A stretch of 64,000 nucleotides of DNA from Paraburkholderia kururiensis JCM 10599 = LMG 19447 (GTDB taxonomy: Bacteria > Pseudomonadota > Gammaproteobacteria > Burkholderiales > Burkholderiaceae), in the NCBI RefSeq assembly GCF_003986935.1, contig NZ_RJZE01000017.1, forward strand, positions 119,453 through 183,452. The letters are read 5' to 3'. The notes under the pieces are model-generated. The model had not been told where the DNA came from and did not search any database. It saw only the letters and a list, made by a program, of their open reading frames with translations. Position 1 is the stretch's first letter. The number at the start of each line of letters is the position of its first letter. This document shows, piece by piece, positions 44,543 to 52,843 of the stretch. The position numbers were made by a program, and so were the translations under genes.

Positions 44543-44890
44543 ATGCAAATCGCTCACCCCTTCCATCTGGAACTGCGCCACGCGACGATTCCGACCTATA
44601 TCGTCAGCTACGTCTTTCCGGCTCTCTTCGTGCTCTACGAGATATATCGTGTGGGCGAATGGATCGCGATGCAGGGTTTTCACTTCGCCGCCTTCAAGGA
44701 AATGGGCTACGAGTATCTGCTGATGCTCACGGCCTTCGCGATCCAGCTTGCCGTGCAGGCCGCGTTCCTCGCGTGGACCTGGCTGGGCCGGCATCCGGAC
44801 CTGGAACACCGGCTCGGCAATCTCACGTTGGGGCTGCTGGTGTCGGCCGGCGTGCTTGCCTTCGATTACGTGCTCCAGGTGGCGTTCTAG
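44543..44890 (+). CDS. hypothetical three-TM membrane protein, 115 aa
   Basis: Hydrophobic segments at about 18-38, 58-80 and 92-114. It begins MQIAHPFHLELRHATIPTYI. A strong GAGGAG ribosome site precedes the ATG. No recognised family; charged residues are few and there are no cofactor motifs. It is placed first in an FNR-controlled operon, 18 bases before the PHB depolymerase gene. Confidence 0.75.
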   Translation: MQIAHPFHLELRHATIPTYIVSYVFPALFVLYEIYRVGEWIAMQGFHFAAFKEMGYEYLLMLTAFAIQLAVQAAFLAWTWLGRHPDLEHRLGNLTLGLLVSAGVLAFDYVLQVAF

Positions 44891-44908
44891 GGACTGACGG
44901 GAGACAGG

Positions 44909-46312
44909 ATGTGGTACGCGTGGCTTGAAGCCCAGCGAGGTATGGCACGCACGATGCAGCCGTGGGCACAACCACCCTCGCGCGCATCGCGAAATGCGAA
45001 CGCGCAACGAGAGCCATGCGGCGCATCGGGTGCAGGAAGCGCTTCGCGCGCACCGTCGGATACGCTGCACGACGCACCACCAGCCGAGCCGACGGACGCT
45101 TCAGAAGGCATCGACTGGCTCACCGCCGTGGGCTACACGTCACCCGAGCCGCCGCCTTTCGGCATCGAACACGTGATGGTGGACGGCACGCCGGTCGCTG
45201 TCGTCGAGGACGTGGTGGCGCGCGTGCCGTTCTGCACGCTGCGCCGCTTCCGTCGCGTGGCGTCCGATGCGGTTGATCCTGACACCGCTTCCGCCGCCCA
45301 CGAGGACACGGCCGACGCTGCCTCCTCTGCTGCCGCCCCTGCCGCCCCCCGCCACGCCGCGGCCGAAGCGCCGCGCGCGGTGTCCGGCTCGCCCGCCGTG
45401 TTTCTCTGCCCGCCGCTCGCCGGCCACCATGCGGTCATGCTGCGCGAAACAGTAGAAACGCTGCTGGAACAGCACGACGTCTATGTGCCCGACTGGGCCA
45501 ACGCGCGCGACGTGCCCGCCGAAGCCGGTCCGTTCGGACTCGACGACTACGTGCTTACGCTCGAACGCTTCATTCGCGCGGCGGGCGCCGTCCATGTGCT
45601 CTCGGTGTGCCAGGCCACCGTGCCCGCGCTCGCCGCCGTGGCGCTGATCGCCGCGGATGCGCAGGCGGGCAACGGTTTTGCGCCGTTGAGCGTGACGCTC
45701 ATGGGCGGCCCCATCGATGCGAGCCTGCACCCCACGCCCATCGACCGCTTCGCGCACGATCACGAGATCGACTGGTTCAAGCGCCACGTCATCGACGTCG
45801 TGCCGCCGCCGTATGCGGGCAAAGGGCGGCGCGTGTATCCGGGCTTCATCCAGCACGCCGCGCTCGTGGCCGCGCATCCGCACCGTTACCTCGAGTTGCA
45901 GGCGCATTACTGGGCGAGTTGCATGACCGGCGATCTGGTCGCAATGACGCGCCGGCTGCGCGAATTGAGCGAGTACGCGTCCGTGCTCGACATGACCGAG
46001 CGCTATTTCCTCGACACGATTCGCGTGATCTTTCAGGAACGGTTGCTGCCGCACGGCACCTGGCACGTCGCGGGGCGTCGCGTCGCGCTGGAAGCGCTGA
46101 CGTCGACGGCGCTCTGCACGGTGGAGGGCGACCGCGACGACATCGTAGGCGCGGGACAAACGCACGCGGCTGCGGCGCTGTGCACCGCGATACCCGCAGC
46201 GCGGCGCATGCAGCGCACGATTGCGGGCGCGGACCACTACGACCTGTTTCTCGGCCCGCGCTGGCGGGAAGAAGTGCATCCGATGCTGGAGCAGTTCTGG
46301 GCGGACCTTTAG
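44909..46312 (+). CDS. phaZ: intracellular polyhydroxybutyrate depolymerase (PhaZ type)
   Basis: 467 aa alpha/beta hydrolase that mobilises stored PHB. The nucleophile elbow reads VCQATVP (Cys near residue 235), as in the Cys-type intracellular depolymerases of Cupriavidus, with DRDD region Asp and GADHYDLF His completing the triad. LCPPLAGHHAVMLRETVETL and DVYVPDWANARDVP match the family N-terminal core. Two low-complexity insertions (residues 15-70 and 115-155, Ala/Glu/Pro/Asp-rich) lengthen it. GGGAG precedes the ATG. Co-transcribed behind the 44543 gene from an FNR-type promoter. Confidence 0.88.
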   Translation: MWYAWLEAQRGMARTMQPWAQPPSRASRNANAQREPCGASGAGSASRAPSDTLHDAPPAEPTDASEGIDWLTAVGYTSPEPPPFGIEHVMVDGTPVAVVEDVVARVPFCTLRRFRRVASDAVDPDTASAAHEDTADAASSAAAPAAPRHAAAEAPRAVSGSPAVFLCPPLAGHHAVMLRETVETLLEQHDVYVPDWANARDVPAEAGPFGLDDYVLTLERFIRAAGAVHVLSVCQATVPALAAVALIAADAQAGNGFAPLSVTLMGGPIDASLHPTPIDRFAHDHEIDWFKRHVIDVVPPPYAGKGRRVYPGFIQHAALVAAHPHRYLELQAHYWASCMTGDLVAMTRRLRELSEYASVLDMTERYFLDTIRVIFQERLLPHGTWHVAGRRVALEALTSTALCTVEGDRDDIVGAGQTHAAAALCTAIPAARRMQRTIAGADHYDLFLGPRWREEVHPMLEQFWADL

Positions 46313-46331
46313 TTCGTGCGCTTGAGGCGCG

Positions 46332-46802
46332 TTATTTCTGCTTCAAGCCCGCTTCCACAAAACTGCGAAACCCTTCGTCGATGCGCCGGATCGCATCCGA
46401 GCAGGTTTGATAGAACCACCCCGGCGTGCCGTCGCTGCGATACATGCCGTCGCACATCGCCTTGAGGCGAATGAGCGAGCCGCCGCCATCCGCAGGGGCT
46501 TTCGACGCAGCGAGCCACACCTTGCCGAAACCGTGCGGCTGCGCGGTCTCGATCACGTTGGCGTCGGCACGCGTCATGTCCGTTACCGAGTGGCTCGCAA
46601 TGTAGTCCTGGGTGAGCCGCCAGGCGGCAATGCATTGCGCCTCGCTCGCGCAGGTCACCGACGCCTGGGCGCGCGCCTGCTGCAACTGGATTTCGTTGCG
46701 GCGCAACGCGGTGACGTCCGCGTTACTGGCGCAGGCGGTGAGGCTCGCCAGCGCGGCAGCCAGCGTCAGGGGCCTCAGGTGCCCGAGGTGCATCACGCGC
46801 AT
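46332..46802 (-). CDS. putative lipoprotein, 156 aa
   Basis: Short signal ending in the lipobox SLTAC (start 46802 used; 46793 and 46874 are possible, the last overlapping the stop of the 57-codon frame upstream as ATGA). The mature part is helical with four Cys (VTCASEAQCIAAW, KAMCDGMY, YQTCSDA) and a central VIETAQPHGFGKVWLAASK. No family recognised with certainty. Convergent with phaZ, 19 bases between stops. Confidence 0.65.
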   Translation of the reverse strand: MRVMHLGHLRPLTLAAALASLTACASNADVTALRRNEIQLQQARAQASVTCASEAQCIAAWRLTQDYIASHSVTDMTRADANVIETAQPHGFGKVWLAASKAPADGGGSLIRLKAMCDGMYRSDGTPGWFYQTCSDAIRRIDEGFRSFVEAGLKQK

Positions 46803-46870
46803 TGGCCACGCGTGAGGCATCGCGATGCCGCGCCGCAAGGCCATCGCAATCGAGCGGGCGAGAAGACAAC

Positions 46871-47044
46871 TCATCGCGAAGCCTGGCGCGCAAGCGGCGC
46901 GCCGAGCAGGCAGAGCGCGCCGTGCGAAAAACCGGTGAGCCGCAGACGGCGGCAGGACGACGTGCCCGCCCCACGCGGCATGGCGAAACGGAACGTCCGG
47001 CTGTCGCGGCGGGCGCGTCTGAGGTGTCGGGTAATCGCGTTCAT
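46871..47044 (-). CDS. possible small protein, 57 aa
   Basis: Open frame MNAITRHLRR... ending HGALCLLGAPLARQASR, very basic. GGGAG is 7 bases before the ATG. The stop overlaps a possible start of the lipoprotein gene (ATGA), and the 47058 gene ends 13 bases upstream. Composition is not distinctive in this GC-rich DNA, so it may be chance. Confidence 0.3.
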   Translation of the reverse strand: MNAITRHLRRARRDSRTFRFAMPRGAGTSSCRRLRLTGFSHGALCLLGAPLARQASR

Positions 47045-47057
47045 GGCGGGCTCCCGG

Positions 47058-47309
47058 TTAGGCGGCCAAAGCGTGTGTTGGTGCGCAACGTGTCGCGAGC
47101 AGGTCGCTCGTGGGCGGAAAAACGTTCCACGAGCCGTCGTCGTGACGGAAGAACAGGATGGCGAGCCGGCCCTTCTGCGAACCGTACTCGACGCAGACGT
47201 AGCGGCGCCGGCTCGCGCTCAGTCTGCCGTGCGTCACGTGGGCCGAGTGAGCCGTGGACGCTACCCACTTGTTCGCCAGTGCGCGCAGGGAGAGTGCATT
47301 GCCGTTCAT
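47058..47309 (-). CDS. small hypothetical protein, 83 aa
   Basis: MNGNALSLRALANKWVASTA is followed by a basic, probably beta-rich region (RRRYVCVEYGSQKGRLAILF, FRHDDGSWNVFPP). AAGGAG sits at ideal spacing before the ATG at 47309. No signal or membrane segment and no named family. Placed downstream of the PPDK-like gene on the same strand, 185 bases away. Confidence 0.65.
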   Translation of the reverse strand: MNGNALSLRALANKWVASTAHSAHVTHGRLSASRRRYVCVEYGSQKGRLAILFFRHDDGSWNVFPPTSDLLATRCAPTHALAA

Positions 47310-47451
47310 GGTCCGCTCCTTCATTCGTGCCTTCGCGGCGGGGAATCGGGACATCCCCGTCGCGTGCGCGTCCATGACTACAGTATCGGCAGCAACGGCC
47401 AAGGCTTAAATCAGCGCCGGCGGAAATTCACGTAATCGCGAGGCACGGCGT

Positions 47452-47467
47452 GTAGGCGCGTGCCTAC
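47452..47467. terminator. weak hairpin after the PPDK-like gene
   Basis: GTAGGC-GCGT-GCCTAC, a 6-bp stem with 4-base loop located 28 bases past the stop of the 47495 gene on the minus strand. There is no U tract, so a terminator role is only possible. Confidence 0.3.
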
Positions 47468-47494
47468 AGAACAGTCGTCCGGCCTGAACCCCGT

Positions 47495-49321
47495 TCACGC
47501 CGACCGCAGCCGCGCCAACCGCGCTCTCAGTTCCGTCAGCGGTTCCGTTACCGTGCGCGTCTCGCCGGCGTAGATCGCGCCTTCGTTGCCGTCCAGCGTC
47601 AGCGTGTCGCCTTCGTTGAACGTGCGGCCGCCGATCTGCACCGTGCGGGCCGCGTCGTCGATCTGGAGCGCCTCGCAACCGGTCAGGCAAACTTTGCCGA
47701 GTTGCCGCGCGACCACCGCGGCGTGCGAGGTGCGGGCACCGCGGCGCGTCAGCAGCCCCGCCGCGGCCTGCAAAGCGACGAGGTCGTGCGTGTCCGCGTC
47801 GCGTCGCACGAGAATCACGGGACGCCCCGCGGCGTGCCGCTCGCGCGCCGAGGGTTCGTCGAGCGCGATCTCGCCCGTGGCCACGCCGCTTGTCGCGCTT
47901 GCCGCGCGGGCTAGCGACACCAGCGGCACCAGCGGCCCGAGCGGCTGCGCGCCGCCCGCATCGTCACCCGCTGCATGGCGCCCTGCGTTGCACGCCGACA
48001 CCACGCGCGTGCGCGCGAGAGCAGACTCGGCGATCGCCGCGGTACGCTCGCGCGCGGTGCCTGCGTCGATCACGCCTTCGTCGAGCAGATCCAGCGCGAT
48101 CTGCGCCGCCGCTTGCGGCGTGCGCTTGCCGCTGCGCGTCTGCAGCAGGAAAAGGCGCCCGTCCTGCACGGTGAACTCGAAGTCCTGCATGTCGCCGAAC
48201 GCCTGTTCGAGCCGGCTCGCCGCATCGCGCAGCGCGTCCCATACGGCCGGCATCACGCGCGCCAGTTCATCGTGGCCGAACGCTTCGCGGCGCCCCGACA
48301 CCACGTCTTCGCCCTGCGCGTTGAAGAGGAAATCCACCCAGGGCGCCCGCTCGCCGGTGGACGGGTCGCGCGTGAAACCGACGCCCGCGCCCGAACGCCC
48401 GCCTCCGTTGCCGAACACCATCGCCTGCACGGTGACGGCGGTGCCCACGTCCTCGCTGATTGCGCACTGGCGCCGGAACGCGGCGGCCTTCTCCGACTGC
48501 CAGCTCGCCAGCACGGCGCCGATGGCGCCGGCCAGTTGCGCCTCCGGCGCCTGCGGAAACGGACGACCCGCCGCGCGCTCGTAGGCGGCGAGATACCGCC
48601 GCGTGAGCTGGCGCAACTGCGCGAAGTCCAGGGCGTCGCGTTCGTCGCTGCTGCCGCCAGCCATTCCTGCCACGTTGGCGAGCGCGGCGTATTCGTCGGC
48701 GAAGACCTGGGGCGAAATACCGTCGATCAACTCGCCGTAGCTCGCCACCAGCCTGCGGTAGGTGTCCCACACCAGCCGCGGATTGCCGGTCTGCCGCAGG
48801 AAGCCCGGCACCGTGGCATCGCACAGGCCGATATCGAGCAGCGTGTCGAGCATGCCCGGCATCGAAACCGGCGCGCCCGAGCGCACGGCAACGAGAAGCG
48901 GCCTACGCGGGTCGCCGAAACGTTGACCGCAGGCTTGTTCCACTTGTTGCAGCGGCGGCCCCCACACCGTGCGTTCGACGGCGCGACGGCGGGCGTTGTC
49001 GTCGCTGCAATAGCGCGTGCCCAGCACGAAGGCCGGCGGCACCGGCAAGCCGAGCGCCGCCATGCGCGAGAGACCATAAGCCTTGAAACCGATCTGCGCG
49101 ACGAGCGCGGTGTCGGTGTGTCCGGGTGTGCGAAGGGCTGCGGCGCGTTCGTCGCCCAGTTGCGCGCGTGCATGGCCCGCGGCTTTCAAGCCGCCACGTT
49201 GCGGCCCGCCGCAGCCAATCAGATGCACGTCCTCGGGCCACTGGCCGTTGCCGTTGCCGTTGCGTTCGTCCGCGGCAGCGACGGTCTGTGCTGCGGTTTG
49301 CATGATTGTCTGCACGCTCAT
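47495..49321 (-). CDS. truncated pyruvate phosphate dikinase-like protein (no PEP/pyruvate barrel)
   Basis: 608 aa, against about 880 for PPDK. The nucleotide-binding part is well preserved (FKAYGLSRMAALGLPVPPAF, AVRSGAPVSMPGMLDTLLDI, GVGFTRDPSTGE near 320, NAQGEDVVSG, FLLQTRSGKRTPQAAAQIA), as is the phosphohistidine domain (ARTSHAAVVARQLGKVCLTG, His near 533). The protein stops about 70 residues later, so the C-terminal TIM barrel that binds PEP/pyruvate is absent. It could phosphorylate its own His from ATP but needs another acceptor, as in rifampin phosphotransferases, which share only the outer domains. Its ATG overlaps the end of the 691-aa partner (49318), so the two are translationally coupled. 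Confidence 0.85.
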   Translation of the reverse strand: MSVQTIMQTAAQTVAAADERNGNGNGQWPEDVHLIGCGGPQRGGLKAAGHARAQLGDERAAALRTPGHTDTALVAQIGFKAYGLSRMAALGLPVPPAFVLGTRYCSDDNARRRAVERTVWGPPLQQVEQACGQRFGDPRRPLLVAVRSGAPVSMPGMLDTLLDIGLCDATVPGFLRQTGNPRLVWDTYRRLVASYGELIDGISPQVFADEYAALANVAGMAGGSSDERDALDFAQLRQLTRRYLAAYERAAGRPFPQAPEAQLAGAIGAVLASWQSEKAAAFRRQCAISEDVGTAVTVQAMVFGNGGGRSGAGVGFTRDPSTGERAPWVDFLFNAQGEDVVSGRREAFGHDELARVMPAVWDALRDAASRLEQAFGDMQDFEFTVQDGRLFLLQTRSGKRTPQAAAQIALDLLDEGVIDAGTARERTAAIAESALARTRVVSACNAGRHAAGDDAGGAQPLGPLVPLVSLARAASATSGVATGEIALDEPSARERHAAGRPVILVRRDADTHDLVALQAAAGLLTRRGARTSHAAVVARQLGKVCLTGCEALQIDDAARTVQIGGRTFNEGDTLTLDGNEGAIYAGETRTVTEPLTELRARLARLRSA

Positions 49322-51393
49322 CGGCGCTCTCCGGTTTGTCCGAACACGACGTCGCGCAAGGCATAGCCCGCGGCGAGCAAGCGGTCCGACGCGAGTTCCA
49401 GCGCCTGCGCCAGATCGTTGGCGAGCATCAGCGCGGGCGCGTCGCGCAGGCTTGCAAGCATCGCGCGCCGGGCGTGGCGCAGCAGTTCGTCGCATTGCCG
49501 CTCCGAACGCAGCACGTTCCAGGTAGCGGCGAGAAAGGCGTCGCTGTCGGTCATGTCCGCGCCGGAGCCGAGGTCGCGCGCAATGGCGAGCGCCTTGATG
49601 TGCTCCTGCATGGCCGAAAGCACCGTGCGCGCCAGTTGCAACAGCGTCTCGCGCACGTCGCCCGTAAAGCCTTGCTGGTGGCCGTCTGCAATCAGGCTCA
49701 TCAGGAACGCCGCTTCTTCGAGGGCGTCGGCGATGTCGTCGGAAAGTTCGGCTACGCGCGCAAAGGGCTGCCAGCGCGGCTGACGCTGCGCTTCTTCGCG
49801 GGCGCGCATGACGAGGTGGTCGGCCTGACGCTCCCAGCGCTTCGCGCGTGCGGCGAGGTCCTGCGCGGCGCTGGCCGGCGCAGATGACGAGCCAGCGCCC
49901 GCACCGCTGGCCACCGGCTGCATCACGTCGTGTTCCAGCCCGTCGCTCACGGCCTGTGCCAACGCATGGCAATACGCCGCGTGCTCTTCGAGCAGCTCGA
50001 ACTCCTCGCTGCGATGCCGCACGCTGCGCGCGAGCAAAAGACGCGTTTCGTCGGCCACGAGCGCAGCGGGTTGCCCCGCGAGCAGCGCCGCGCTCGCGAG
50101 TCGCAGCACTTCGACGAGAAACGCTTGCGCGTCTTCGTCGCCCAGCACGGTGTCGAGCCGGTCGCCGATGCGAAACGTGCGGAACGCGCCCTGCCCCACG
50201 TCCTGCATGGCTGCGTACACGAGCGCTTCGCCGCCGCATTTGAGCCACGCCATGTGCCCCGCATCGAGCCGCGCGGCCTCTTTCAACACCGCGATCGCGC
50301 CGGCCTTGCCGACGAACGGCAAGAGCCGCTTGCGCGCGCGATTCCAGTCGATCAAGAACACGATGCGCGAACCGATGCCTTCGAGCGTGGCGTCGAGCGC
50401 GGCGTCGTCGGCGCATTCGAACCAGGCGGTGCCGAAGGTGAACGCGTCGCCCTCGTTCAAACGTGCCTCGATCTTCGATTCGAGATTGCCCCAGCGCGCC
50501 CCGTACGGCTGCAACAGCGACTGGAAGAACTCGAAGCGCACGCGATGCAGGTCCGAATAGCGCAGCGTGATGGTGCGGCCCTCCACCTGCACGACGAGCA
50601 CGTGCACGTCGTTTTCGCCGATGTCGTTTTGCAGCAGCAGCCGCGTGCCGTCGCGCGTGGCCGCCGTGCCGAGGCCGGGGTGGTCGAAGCGCAGCGGCGC
50701 CGTGCGGTTCAGGCCGCGCATGAACGCGGCAATGCGCAGCTTGTCGTCGGGCAGCACCTGCCAGACGTGCGCGCCATCGACGTCTTCGGTCGCGAGCGCT
50801 GCGGCCAGCTGGTTGAGCTGGCGGTGCAGGTCCATGACGAGCAGGTGCAGGCTGTCTTCGCTGTCGCGCTGGCTGTCGTGCTGGCTGTCGTGCTGGTTGT
50901 GGTGTGGGCCGCCGTGCTGCCTGTCGCGCTCGCCTCCACGTTCGCCGCTTGTGAGCGCACGCAATTGGGCCGTGGTGAGCTGGTCCCCCTCCAGCGCGCC
51001 GAGCCATGCGCTCCAGTGCGCGACGCGCGCGCGGAACGCGTTTGCTGCGCTTTCGCGTTCCGGCTCGGTCTCGATCAGCGGGCGCGCCATCGTCGCGAGT
51101 TCTTCGGCCAGGCGTTTCACGAGGCGCGGCAGTTCGGGCAGCAGCAACGCGTCGTCCACGCGCGAGGCGGTGGCCGGCAGATTGCGCAGCCATGCTGCAT
51201 CGGTTTGCGCCGCGGCCATTTCGGCCGAGAAATCGAGCGCCTCGCGCTCGGGATGATCCGCGTGCGAGGCCGCGGCCTGCAACACGCTCAGATAGAGCTT
51301 CAGGCGCTCGTTGGCGGCGAGGGCCTGCTGAATCCAGGCGGGCAGCAACAGACTGCGCTGCCCCATGGCGTCGACGGCTTCGGTTTTTTGCAT
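49318..51393 (-). CDS. large protein with C-terminal PhoU/DUF47-like domain, partner of the PPDK-like gene
   Basis: 691 aa from ATG 51393; ATG 51363 is possible, while the frame's 51498 start lies in the terminator and is unlikely. No signal or membrane segment. Residues 1-180 are helical, then a His/Asp/Gln-rich hydrophilic insertion near 165-185 (GGPHHNQHDSQHDSQRD). A central mixed domain (about 200-420; RTITLRYSDLHRVRFEFFQS, GIGSRIVFLIDWNRARKRLL) is not recognised. Residues 515-690 form helices like PhoU/DUF47 proteins (KRWERQADHLVMRAREEAQR, ELSDDIADALEEAAFLMSLI). Overlaps the PPDK-like gene by 4 bases. Function unknown; a phosphate or phosphotransfer role is inferred from the pair. Confidence 0.75.
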   Translation of the reverse strand: MQKTEAVDAMGQRSLLLPAWIQQALAANERLKLYLSVLQAAASHADHPEREALDFSAEMAAAQTDAAWLRNLPATASRVDDALLLPELPRLVKRLAEELATMARPLIETEPERESAANAFRARVAHWSAWLGALEGDQLTTAQLRALTSGERGGERDRQHGGPHHNQHDSQHDSQRDSEDSLHLLVMDLHRQLNQLAAALATEDVDGAHVWQVLPDDKLRIAAFMRGLNRTAPLRFDHPGLGTAATRDGTRLLLQNDIGENDVHVLVVQVEGRTITLRYSDLHRVRFEFFQSLLQPYGARWGNLESKIEARLNEGDAFTFGTAWFECADDAALDATLEGIGSRIVFLIDWNRARKRLLPFVGKAGAIAVLKEAARLDAGHMAWLKCGGEALVYAAMQDVGQGAFRTFRIGDRLDTVLGDEDAQAFLVEVLRLASAALLAGQPAALVADETRLLLARSVRHRSEEFELLEEHAAYCHALAQAVSDGLEHDVMQPVASGAGAGSSSAPASAAQDLAARAKRWERQADHLVMRAREEAQRQPRWQPFARVAELSDDIADALEEAAFLMSLIADGHQQGFTGDVRETLLQLARTVLSAMQEHIKALAIARDLGSGADMTDSDAFLAATWNVLRSERQCDELLRHARRAMLASLRDAPALMLANDLAQALELASDRLLAAGYALRDVVFGQTGERR

Positions 51394-51495
51394 GATGCGT
51401 GCGTGGCTCGGATCGGAAACGGGTTGGGGGTCACGGCAAAGAGCAGCGCAAAAAGCAGAAAGCGATACAGGCGCGAACGCATGAGCGGGCGCGGG

Positions 51496-51527
51496 CAAAA
51501 AACGACCCGCCGGAGCGGGTCTTTCTT
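51496..51527. terminator. bidirectional intrinsic terminator
   Basis: GACCCGC (51504-51510) and GCGGGTC (51515-51521) form a 7-bp stem with a CGGA loop. AAAAAA on the left gives a U tract for minus-strand transcripts leaving the CBS gene, and TTTCTT on the right serves the plus strand. It isolates the flavodoxin-CBS operon from the DUF47-like gene. Confidence 0.8.
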
Positions 51528-51573
51528 CAGGGCGCAGAAATAGCGTTCACATAAACAGGTTCACAGGCGGCAC

Positions 51574-52035
51574 TCACATCGGCAACGGCGTTTGCACGCT
51601 CGCCGTGCGCTCGCGGTTCTGCTCGTGGCGCACGATGCTGGCAAGCAGCGTCCAGTCGCGGCCCAGTGCTTCCACCACGTCGTCGAGCGAAAGCACGCCG
51701 ACAATGCTCGCGCCTTCGCGTGTCACGGCGAGCCGCCGAACGCCCTGGCTCGCCATGGTCTGCATCGCGTCGGCAAGGTCGGCCTTTTCGTCGATCGTCG
51801 CGACGCGCGGCGTCATCACCTCGCCCACTAGCGTGTCCGTAGGCGATGTGCCTTTGGCAACGGACTCGATCACGATGTCGCGATCCGTCACGATGCCCAC
51901 GATGCGCTCGCCCTCAGGGTCGGTCACGATGAGCGCGCCCACGTGCTGCGCGCGCATCTGTGTGGCTGCTTCCTGAAGGTTGCACGACATGGGGATGTGA
52001 ACCGTCCCCTCGCTGTGGCATTCCTCGACTTTCAT
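51574..52035 (-). CDS. CBS-domain pair protein (second copy)
   Basis: 153 aa, two CBS motifs (residues 12-70 and 80-135): QHVGALIVTDPEGERIVGIV, TDRDIVIESVAKG, MTPRVATIDEKADLADAMQT and GVRRLAVTREGASIVGVLSL. GAGGAG precedes the ATG at 52035. It starts 19 bases after the flavodoxin-like gene and ends before a bidirectional terminator. Likely an adenine-nucleotide sensor; partner unknown. Related in design to the protein at 23448. Confidence 0.88.
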   Translation of the reverse strand: MKVEECHSEGTVHIPMSCNLQEAATQMRAQHVGALIVTDPEGERIVGIVTDRDIVIESVAKGTSPTDTLVGEVMTPRVATIDEKADLADAMQTMASQGVRRLAVTREGASIVGVLSLDDVVEALGRDWTLLASIVRHEQNRERTASVQTPLPM

Positions 52036-52054
52036 GAGCGTTCTCCTCAGTTCG

Positions 52055-52597
52055 TCACAAGGTCCATTCAACCGTGTCGAGCACGGTCAGGCGCTGGCCG
52101 ATGCGCTGGGCGAATTCCGCGATCAGCCGTTGATCTTTGCCGGCATGCAGGTCGCTTGCCGTCACTTCGCACTGCGCGACGGGCGGTTTGCCCGCGAGTA
52201 CACGCATCTGGTCGAGCGCGTTCGCCGCGCCGCTGCCGCCCAGGCTGCAGAAGAACGCCACGTGCTTCAGCGACGCGCGGTGCGCCACGAGCCACGCGCG
52301 CACCGGCGAACTCACGCTGCGCGCCCAGACGGGCGAGCCGACGATCACGACGTCGTAGGCGGCCGGATCGTGCACGGGCGGCTCGATGGCGGCGGGCCGC
52401 TGCCGCACCGCTTCAATGAGCGAGCGCAGATAGCCGCGCGCACCCTTACGCGCACCGTTACGCTCCGCATCCGGGTCAGCACCGCTTTCGCGAATCGCTT
52501 CGAGGTCTGCGTGCAGCATGCCGGCAAGCATGGACGCAAGACGCGCCGTGGTGCCGGAGCGGGAGAAATAGACCACGAGAACTCGGGCAGCCGGCAT
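52055..52597 (-). CDS. flavodoxin-like protein
   Basis: 180 aa. The N-terminus VLVVYFSRSGTTARLA is the FMN-phosphate-binding loop of the flavodoxin fold; YDVVIVGSPVWARSVSSPVR and AFFCSLGGSGAANAL are the other flavin-contact loops. Closest to flavodoxin-family/NAD(P)H-quinone-reductase-like proteins. ACGGAGG lies before ATG 52597. An FNR-type box with good -10 spacing lies upstream (52723); the leader is about 91 bases. Probably a low-oxygen electron carrier or quinone reductase. Confidence 0.85.
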   Translation of the reverse strand: MPAARVLVVYFSRSGTTARLASMLAGMLHADLEAIRESGADPDAERNGARKGARGYLRSLIEAVRQRPAAIEPPVHDPAAYDVVIVGSPVWARSVSSPVRAWLVAHRASLKHVAFFCSLGGSGAANALDQMRVLAGKPPVAQCEVTASDLHAGKDQRLIAEFAQRIGQRLTVLDTVEWTL

Positions 52598-52722
52598 GGC
52601 AGGCCTCCGTGCGGGACGACGGGATTGATTCATTGATGTGGAAGACGGCGGTCTGGCGCGCCGGCGATGCACGTCCGGCGAAACCACATGCGCACAGGAT
52701 AGAAAGCGCCAGCCCGCGTTTC

Positions 52723-52736
52723 ATGATCCATATCAA
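52723..52736 (-). promoter_or_regulatory. FNR/ANR-type box for the flavodoxin-CBS operon
   Basis: ATGAT-CCAT-ATCAA on the plus strand, one mismatch from consensus. On the minus strand TATCCT (52701-52696) is centred 31 bp downstream, a good class II fit, start near 52688. The plus-strand hexamer at the same spacing is poor, so the divergent RNase gene is less likely to be its target. Confidence 0.65.
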
Positions 52737-52843
52737 GCGCCCATCGGACCCTCGCGAGTGCAATGAGGCAGGCGGCGTTTTTCCGACAGGCGCACCAGCA
52801 AGCGCAACAGAAATGCGACCGCGCATTCCCCTACGGACCTGCT

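Noticed and set aside
51300..51482. A 60-codon minus-strand frame beginning with a signal-like hydrophobic stretch
   Set aside because: No ribosome site, it lies just after a terminator and runs out of frame into the 691-aa gene; the hydrophobic start is probably chance.
52723..52736. FNR-type box as promoter of the plus-strand RNase gene
   Set aside because: The hexamer at the required spacing on the plus strand (GTGCAA) is poor, whereas the minus strand has TATCCT; assigned to the flavodoxin operon.
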